Source: Gammaproteobacteria bacterium (GTDB lineage: Bacteria > Pseudomonadota > Gammaproteobacteria > JAJDYQ01). From it: 39,048 bases of DNA. Below the pieces are notes generated by a model, which was not told the DNA's origin, searched no databases, and saw only the letters and a list, made by a program, of their open reading frames with translations. How positions within the stretch are numbered: position 1 is the stretch's first letter; the number at the start of each line of letters is the position of its first letter. A program made the position numbers and the translations under genes. Positions 33,812-39,048 of the stretch are shown piece by piece. The stretch covers positions 1 to 39,048 of the forward strand of contig JAJDYQ010000046.1 in NCBI GenBank assembly GCA_022825085.1. The letters run 5' to 3'.

Positions 33812-34838
33812 CATATCCTTTCTGGACGTCATGTCATGCGGCCTGGGGGCTGTCATTCTGGTATTAATGCTGGTCAAATACCAAAGCGACCTGCCGGATC
33901 CCCACACATCAGCGCTGCAAGCGGATATTGACGCGATAGAATCGGAAAAACAGCAATCGGCACAACGGCTGCAAACACTCCGGGATCAAACCGGTGTGGT
34001 GCAGAACAGGCTTGCCCGGCTGAATGCACAACATGCCAGCCTGCTCACGCAGATAAAAAATGAGCAGGATACCCATCAAGCCTTGCAGGAACAAACAGCG
34101 CAACTGGAAGCCCAGGAGGCCCCTCCGGAGCAGGCCCCGGCTGCCCCGATTCCGGTAACCAATGACAGTCTGGAAGACTACCTGCTGGGACTGAAAGTAG
34201 AAGGCGAAAAAATTGTCATACTGTCAGACAGCAGCGCCTCAATGACAGAAGAACGCCTGATAGACATCATACGCCACAAAGTAGCACCGGAAAAAGAACG
34301 ACAAAAGGCCGCCAAATGGCAGCGTACCCTGCGGATTGTGGAATGGCTGATTGCCAAAGTCCCGGCCGGCAGCGAATACAAAGTGATTCACTATGCCGAG
34401 CAGGCCGATTTTGTAGGAGGCAACAACTGGAAAAAAGGTGCCGATCCACAGGACGCAGCGACCGTGCGAGCCGGATTCACCAAAATTGTCCCGACCGGTG
34501 GAACCAACCTGCATAAAGCCGTCACCCTGATGCGCCAGTCTGCAGCCGGATTTACCAATATTTATCTGATAACAGACGGCCTGCCGACCCAGGGCAAGAC
34601 AGGTAAACTGGGGGGCGTTTTTTCGGGATGCGCCTCGCTCACAGGCCGGGCACAAACGATCAGCGGCAAATGCAGGCGCAAACTGCTTGACAACATCATC
34701 GCATCCTACCGGGAAACAGCACCGGTTAATGTCATTCTTCTGCCGCTGGAAGGTGACTCTGGAGCGGCAGGAACCTTCTGGCGATGGGCGGCCAAAAATG
34801 CCGGCCTGCTGATAGCACCGGAGGCCACCTGGCCATGA
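33777..34838 (+). CDS. ExbD/TolR-like helix fused to a VWA domain, paralogue 1
   Basis: The 353-residue protein has a basic cytoplasmic N-terminus and one helix (about 12-34) starting SFLDVMSCGLGAV. Asp17 stands where ExbD, TolR and MotB carry the ion-binding aspartate. A coiled coil (about 45-115) and a Pro/Ala linker follow. The VWA domain (about 146-345) has a full metal site: DSSAS at 151-155, Thr243 in PTGGTNL and Asp267 in LITDG. Two extra cysteine pairs lie around 290-320. The start is inside the MotA-like gene and the stop overlaps the next start by ATGA. It probably is the B subunit of the channel. Confidence 0.88.
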   Translation: MKKHRKKAEGFNISFLDVMSCGLGAVILVLMLVKYQSDLPDPHTSALQADIDAIESEKQQSAQRLQTLRDQTGVVQNRLARLNAQHASLLTQIKNEQDTHQALQEQTAQLEAQEAPPEQAPAAPIPVTNDSLEDYLLGLKVEGEKIVILSDSSASMTEERLIDIIRHKVAPEKERQKAAKWQRTLRIVEWLIAKVPAGSEYKVIHYAEQADFVGGNNWKKGADPQDAATVRAGFTKIVPTGGTNLHKAVTLMRQSAAGFTNIYLITDGLPTQGKTGKLGGVFSGCASLTGRAQTISGKCRRKLLDNIIASYRETAPVNVILLPLEGDSGAAGTFWRWAAKNAGLLIAPEATWP

Positions 34839-35779
34839 AAAGACGATCCCGTGATCTGGAGATATTCACCCTGTCTTTTCTGGACATAATATCCTGTGGA
34901 TTTGGTGCGGTCGTACTGCTGATCCTGCTCTCACGCTCAACGACTACAGGAGGAACCATTGATACCGATCGCATTGCGCAACAATTCAGGGCCCTGGCGC
35001 AGGCGGAAACAACCCGCTCCGGGCTTGACGCCCGCACAGAAAGACTGACCTCAGAGCTCGATGCACAGACTGATCGCGAAGCAGAACTGCAAAAAGCGAT
35101 TGAACAGGCCAGACAAACACTTGCCGCCCTGCAATCGACCAACTCAGGCCTGAGTGAAAAAATAGCTGCCCTGCACGAAAACAAGCCGCCGCCTGCAGCG
35201 ACACTCAACACAGACGACAATGCCGAGGAAAAAATTTATGCCGGTGGTATTCCGGTCGATGCGAACCACGTTATTTTTATAGTGGACACCTCCGGCTCCA
35301 TGCAATCAATCTGGGCCAAAGTGATGCAGCAAATGGAAAACATCCTGGACACACATCCGAAAGTCAAAGGATTCCAGATTATGAATGACAATGGCATACA
35401 TATCATTTCGGCATATAAAAACAAATGGATTAACGATACCCCCGGCCTGCGTAAGCGAGTACTGAAAATACTTCAATCATGGCAGGCATTTTCCAACAGC
35501 AGTCCGGTAGAGGGACTGGAAGCGGCGCTGCGTCTTTACGTAAAGCCGGGCATGAAAACATCAATCTACATACTCGGTGATGACTACACAGGTTCCTCGT
35601 ATGGCCCGGTACTTAAAACGATAGCCAGACTGAACACCAACAAAATAACCGGTGAACCGATTGCCCGCATTCACGGTATCGGATTCTATAACCGGCAGGG
35701 AGGCGACATCATGCGCCTGTCAACCCTGATGCGAGAAGTGGCGCGTCAGAGTCGTGGGACTTTTATTGCCCTTGATTAA
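34835..35779 (+). CDS. ExbD/TolR-like helix fused to a VWA domain, paralogue 2
   Basis: From the ATG overlapping the previous stop (ATGA) there are 314 residues; an ATG 51 bases upstream lies in a shadow stretch. The layout repeats that of paralogue 1: a basic start, a helix with SFLDIISCGFGAV and Asp17, a coiled coil (about 45-115), then a VWA domain whose DTSGS starts at residue 151, the same position as in paralogue 1. The second metal-site loop is altered: NSSPVEGL replaces the Thr-bearing loop, and LGDDYTG follows. The two proteins are clearly homologous but have diverged, so they may form a heterodimer. It is the last gene of the cluster. Confidence 0.87.
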   Translation: MKRRSRDLEIFTLSFLDIISCGFGAVVLLILLSRSTTTGGTIDTDRIAQQFRALAQAETTRSGLDARTERLTSELDAQTDREAELQKAIEQARQTLAALQSTNSGLSEKIAALHENKPPPAATLNTDDNAEEKIYAGGIPVDANHVIFIVDTSGSMQSIWAKVMQQMENILDTHPKVKGFQIMNDNGIHIISAYKNKWINDTPGLRKRVLKILQSWQAFSNSSPVEGLEAALRLYVKPGMKTSIYILGDDYTGSSYGPVLKTIARLNTNKITGEPIARIHGIGFYNRQGGDIMRLSTLMREVARQSRGTFIALD

Positions 35780-35890
35780 AAAATCGTGTTCATTCAGCGT
35801 GTTGGGTGCCGTCATCCGGCCTGCTGCTGTGATTCTCGGAAAAACACTGATACAGTGAGGCCACCTGAACTGACCCGATAGCCAGCCGAC

Positions 35891-36525
35891 ATGAGCCGAT
35901 CTGAAGAAAAAATGGAACCGACTTTTCTGGACGAAACAACACTCCTCATCATTCAGCAAGAAGGGACCCTGGAAACTCTGACATCAATCGAGCAAAAAAA
36001 CTTCTATGAAATTCGCTCCGTCTTCAATGCGACTCTGGGGACGGTAGAAGAAGAATCCGGTGGTGTCAAAGGAATTATTATGCGAAACATAAATACGCAA
36101 GCTGGCGCACCTTCAAATTTCAGGCTTTGACACGAGACATGAAACTGCTGCTGCGGTTTGAAAAAATGGCTCACCACCCCTGGGCAGTAGTAAAAGTCTT
36201 TGACCAGAACGGCAAATATCAGGGCAGAGTAAAGAGAGCATTCAACCCCATATCCAAAAGCTATGCCCTGTACAACAGGTCAGGAATAGTTTTTGGCAGG
36301 ATTCGCTCCCCGATCTGGAAATTCTGGAATTTTCCTCTTTTTAATGTCAATGGCCGACAAACTGGTGCCGTTCACAAAAAATGGCGTGGTTTTCTGGAAG
36401 AATTTTTAACCAATGCGGACAACTTCATAGTTGATTTTCTGGAGAGAGCCTCGGTCAGCCAGAAGGCCGTTATCCTGGCGGCAGCCATAACGATTGATTT
36501 TAACCACTTTGAGCATTCGGGCTAA
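35891..36525 (+). pseudogene. phospholipid scramblase/LURP-one-like gene split by a frameshift
   Basis: Two frames together make one family member. The first (35891-36130, 79 residues) has LLIIQQEGTLETL, EQKNFYEIRS and EEESGG, like the N-terminal half. The second, open from about 36080 and ending at 36525, gives KYASWRTFKFQAL, LYNRSGIVFGRI, then WRGFLEEFLTNADNFIVDFLE and KAVILAAAITIDFNHFE, the typical C-terminal half. The frames switch by one base near 36080-36095 (ATGCGAAACATAAATACG), where the first frame turns into unrelated codons. The first ATG of the second frame is at 36139, and a TTG lies at 36127. Bacterial members are beta-barrel proteins of uncertain role. It could be a pseudogene or a sequencing error. 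Confidence 0.7.
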
Positions 36526-36600
36526 TCGGGTACCCGGCCCAACCCTGTGCTGCATCAGAACACGGTAATGCCGCGTGTTGCCCGGATGCAGTGAATGATC

Positions 36601-37860
36601 TTAATTACGCTTCATTGCATCAAAAAATTCGGCGTTAGTCTTGGTTGACTTCAGGCGATCCAGCATAAACTCCATGGCAGCCAGCTCATCCATGGGGTGC
36701 AGCAACTTGCGCAGGATCCACATCTTCTGCAACTCATCGGCGGCGGTTAATTTTTCCTCGCGGCGCGTACCGGAGCGATTGATATTGATGGCGGGATAGA
36801 TTCGTTTTTCGGCAACTCGCCGGTCCAGATGCACCTCCATATTACCGGTGCCCTTGAACTCCTCATAGATCACTTCATCCATCTTCGAGCCGGTATCGAT
36901 CAGGGCGGTGGAAAGAATGGTTAAAGAACCGCCCTCCTCGATATTACGGGCGGCTGCGAAGAAGCGACGTGGTTTTTGCAGGGCATTGGCATCAACGCCG
37001 CCGGTCAGCACCTTGCCGGATGACGGGACAACCGTATTATAGGCACGCGCCAGACGAGTCATGGAATCCAGCAGAATAACCACATCCTTCTTATGCTCGA
37101 CCAGATGCTTGGCCTTTTCGACGGCCATTTCGGCGACCTGCACATGTCGCGTTGCCGGCTCATCGAAGGTTGAAGAAACGACCTCGGCGCGGACAGAACG
37201 CTCCATCTCGGTCACCTCCTCCGGTCGCTCATCGATCAACAGAACAATCAGGCGGCATTCCGGGTGATTATAGGAAATAGCCTGAGCGATATTTTGCAGC
37301 ATCATGGTTTTACCGGTTTTGGGAGGGGCCACGATAAGGCCACGCTGTCCCTTGCCGATAGGAGAAATAAGATCAATGATTCGGCCGGTAATATCCTCCG
37401 TGCTGCCGTTGCCCTGCTCCAGAGTCAGCCGTTCGGAGGGGAACAATGGCGTCAGATTCTCGAACAGAACCTTGTTTCGCGACTTTTCCGGTTTCTCGTC
37501 ATTGATCGTCTCGATTTTCAACAGGGCAAAATAGCGTTCCCCCTGTTTGGGAGGGCGAATCTTGCCGGCAATAGAATCGCCGGTACGCAGTTGAAAGCGC
37601 CGAATCTGATTGGGAGAGACATAAATATCATCCGGGCCGGCCAGAAACGAATTGGTTTCCGAGCGTAAAAAGCCAAACCCGTCCTGCAAAATTTCCAGAG
37701 CGCCATCGCCATAGATATCCTCACCGTTGCCGGCCTGTTTTTTCAGGATAGCGAGGATCACATCCTGCTTACGGTTACGAGACATATTTTCAGTGCCGAG
37801 GTCACGTGCCATATCGATGAGTTCGTGAGCGGGTTTGAGTTTTAATTCGGTTAGATTCAT
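36601..37860 (-). CDS. rho: transcription termination factor Rho
   Basis: Rho is the hexameric RNA helicase that ends many transcripts. Its 419 residues match E. coli exactly in length. It starts [18 protein letters not shown], has the RNA-binding cold-shock-like domain (about 50-125, with GFGFLRS), Walker [24 protein letters not shown] and the secondary RNA site [13 protein letters not shown]. The C-terminal block FDAMKRN is standard. It follows trxA on the same strand with a 126-bp leader, the usual gammaproteobacterial order. Confidence 0.98.
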   Translation of the reverse strand: MNLTELKLKPAHELIDMARDLGTENMSRNRKQDVILAILKKQAGNGEDIYGDGALEILQDGFGFLRSETNSFLAGPDDIYVSPNQIRRFQLRTGDSIAGKIRPPKQGERYFALLKIETINDEKPEKSRNKVLFENLTPLFPSERLTLEQGNGSTEDITGRIIDLISPIGKGQRGLIVAPPKTGKTMMLQNIAQAISYNHPECRLIVLLIDERPEEVTEMERSVRAEVVSSTFDEPATRHVQVAEMAVEKAKHLVEHKKDVVILLDSMTRLARAYNTVVPSSGKVLTGGVDANALQKPRRFFAAARNIEEGGSLTILSTALIDTGSKMDEVIYEEFKGTGNMEVHLDRRVAEKRIYPAININRSGTRREEKLTAADELQKMWILRKLLHPMDELAAMEFMLDRLKSTKTNAEFFDAMKRN

Positions 37861-37986
37861 GGAAACATCCTGGATTTTTTTGAGGTAGGAGAGACAACCT
37901 GGAGGGGTTATCAGGAATTAGTGAAAATTTTTACACTCTTTCGTCATATTAATAAAGGTGGGGCTGTATCATCGGGCAGGGCACAA

Positions 37987-38313
37987 TCAGATATTACTGT
38001 CAATAAAAGCCGTCACCTGAGACTTGGATACCGCGCCGACCTGCGTAGCCTCGATATTCCCGTTTTTGAAAAGTATCAGGGTAGGGATACCACGGATGCC
38101 ATATTTCGGGGGCACTGCGGTATTTTCATCGATATTGAGCTTGGCGACACGGACTTTATCCGCGTACTCATCGGCAATTTCATCGAGGATAGGCGCGATC
38201 ATCTTGCATGGACCGCACCACTCGGCCCAGAAATCGACCAAAACGGGGATATCTGATTTCAGCACATCACTTTCAAAATTACTATCGCTGGTATAAATAA
38301 TTTTATTACTCAC
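37987..38313 (-). CDS. trxA: thioredoxin 1
   Basis: This small disulfide reductase of 108 residues has the active site WCGPCK, the preceding VDFWAEW and the cis-proline loop GIRGIPTL. I start it at the GTG at 38313 because GGAGGT lies at ideal distance upstream and SNKIIYTSD matches thioredoxin N-termini. The in-frame ATG at 38358 would add 15 residues without a ribosome site. It lies upstream of rho. Confidence 0.95.
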   Translation of the reverse strand: MSNKIIYTSDSNFESDVLKSDIPVLVDFWAEWCGPCKMIAPILDEIADEYADKVRVAKLNIDENTAVPPKYGIRGIPTLILFKNGNIEATQVGAVSKSQVTAFIDSNI

Positions 38314-39048
38314 CTGAATGACCTCCGGTTCACTGTTGGGAAAAAGGATTAAACACAAGGCACCGCAAGCACGGGCCAGACTGAAAAATAACGGATGAAT
38401 GAATTATATATCGGTGTCTTAAATAGCGAGAACACAGCAGAGATAGCTGCTTTACCGGCAGAGAGGCCGGCGAAACCGCTCACTGCCCCATATTTCAAAC
38501 GAATTATTCGACTAATGCAACAATTTTTATTGAATTGACTTCAAAAAAACGGTCTGGCAGGCACTCGCCGGCGATTAATCACGCCTTCGACAGCGGTTCC
38601 GCACAATCCACAATGATTCAATAATAGCACATCATGTAGCGGAAATGATAACAAACCCTGTCTCTGGATAATCAACTGCCCGTCAAACTGGCCAGATGCA
38701 GCAGGAATCGCGCCAACATGTCCGGCTCGAAGTCCGTCCTCCAAAAATTTGGTTTTTAGTCAATATCTGTCTATAGTTCAGAGAACAGAAACCAAATGAC
38801 TGATCACTGGCTGCCGACTGATCTGCCAATGTGTGTGGGCTGGCTTAAGGCGGGCCGGAGCGGACGGCATTCCGCTTTTATGCTGCATACCACGGACGGA
38901 AAGCCATGGCCCTGGATTTGATGGAATGACACTGCGGAATGACGACATGAAAACTGAAAAATCACTGATGATGAATGGTAAAGATGGCTCCACCACGATG
39001 AGCAACATCTCCATGATGATAAGCCCCCTCCCCTCCCCCTTAACATCA
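38314..39048. other. 735-bp right-end region without a supportable gene
   Basis: The trxA leader occupies the first part. Beyond it I see small hairpins (CCGGC-N6-GCCGG at about 38455-38470), several short A/T-rich inverted repeats and no convincing coding frame. Open frames of up to 80 codons on the minus strand (38778-39046) are in two overlapping frames and look non-coding. A 42-codon plus-strand frame starts at 38796. At the extreme end the minus strand has G5-A-G4-A-G5. Confidence 0.6.

Noticed and set aside
23755-35779. Assignment of the cluster to the Zorya anti-phage system
   Set aside because: A MotA-like gene is shared, but the B-type subunits carry VWA and not an OmpA-like domain. 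There is no helicase, nuclease or other ZorC/D/E-like gene.
35993-36001. A-AAA-AAC as a programmed -1 frameshift site in the scramblase-like gene
   Set aside because: The first frame still matches the family after this run (KNFYEIRS and EEESGG), and the -1 frame meets a stop within about 20 codons. The real change of frame is near 36080-36095.
38778-39046. Minus-strand ORFs of 78 and 80 codons at the right edge
   Set aside because: They overlap in different frames, show no family features and have unusual composition; neither can be supported.

Overview
The window is a 39 kb piece of a gammaproteobacterial chromosome. The evidence is the set of housekeeping genes and their pairings: pilSR next to sucCD, bamD, rluD-pgeF-clpB, an FmdB zinc ribbon before aspS, ispH-thiO, and trxA-rho. 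A Gram-negative envelope is shown by BamD, a 16-strand-type porin and a lipoprotein. Base composition looks close to 50% GC by eye. I cannot name the genus.

Layout. (1) 1-6500, minus strand: the two-component pair pilS-pilR, then five tandem type IVa pilin genes. Four of the five have a near-identical sigma-54 core promoter with a PilR-like box about 95-125 bp upstream. Decayed copies of the pilR 3' end lie before two of the pilin genes, so the duplication history is still readable. (2) 6892-10589, plus: sucC-sucD (ATGA overlap) and a glutamine-dependent nadE. (3) 10590-12842, minus: an AT-rich island with two beta-class DNA methyltransferases, two short open stretches that may be relics, and no visible endonuclease. 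(4) 12921-18169: bamD (minus), then rluD-pgeF-clpB (plus), with a good sigma-32 promoter before clpB. (5) 18249-20447, minus: aspS and an FmdB-type zinc ribbon. (6) 20563-23445, plus: an SDR oxidoreductase, ispH and thiO, followed by tRNA-Thr(CGT).

(7) 23755-35779, plus, is the most interesting part. It encodes a periplasmic-VWA/cytoplasmic-FHA membrane protein, a porin, a small exported protein, a lipoprotein, a membrane-anchored coiled-coil protein, a PEGA-repeat protein with a Cys-poor formylglycine-enzyme-like domain, a 93-residue two-helix protein built from an exact-period 144-bp repeat, a MotA/TolQ/ExbB-type channel subunit, and two paralogous VWA proteins. Each VWA paralogue starts with an ExbD/TolR-like helix carrying an Asp in the motif SFLD..SCG.GAV. 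I read this as an ion-driven envelope machine in which the usual periplasmic anchoring domain of the B subunit is replaced by a metal-binding VWA domain. This is inferred from domains and gene order; I know of no described system with this composition.

(8) 35891-36525 is a phospholipid-scramblase/LURP-one-like gene split by a frameshift. (9) 36601-38313, minus, is trxA-rho. (10) The last ~735 bases hold no gene I can support. No insertion sequence, CRISPR array or rRNA was seen.
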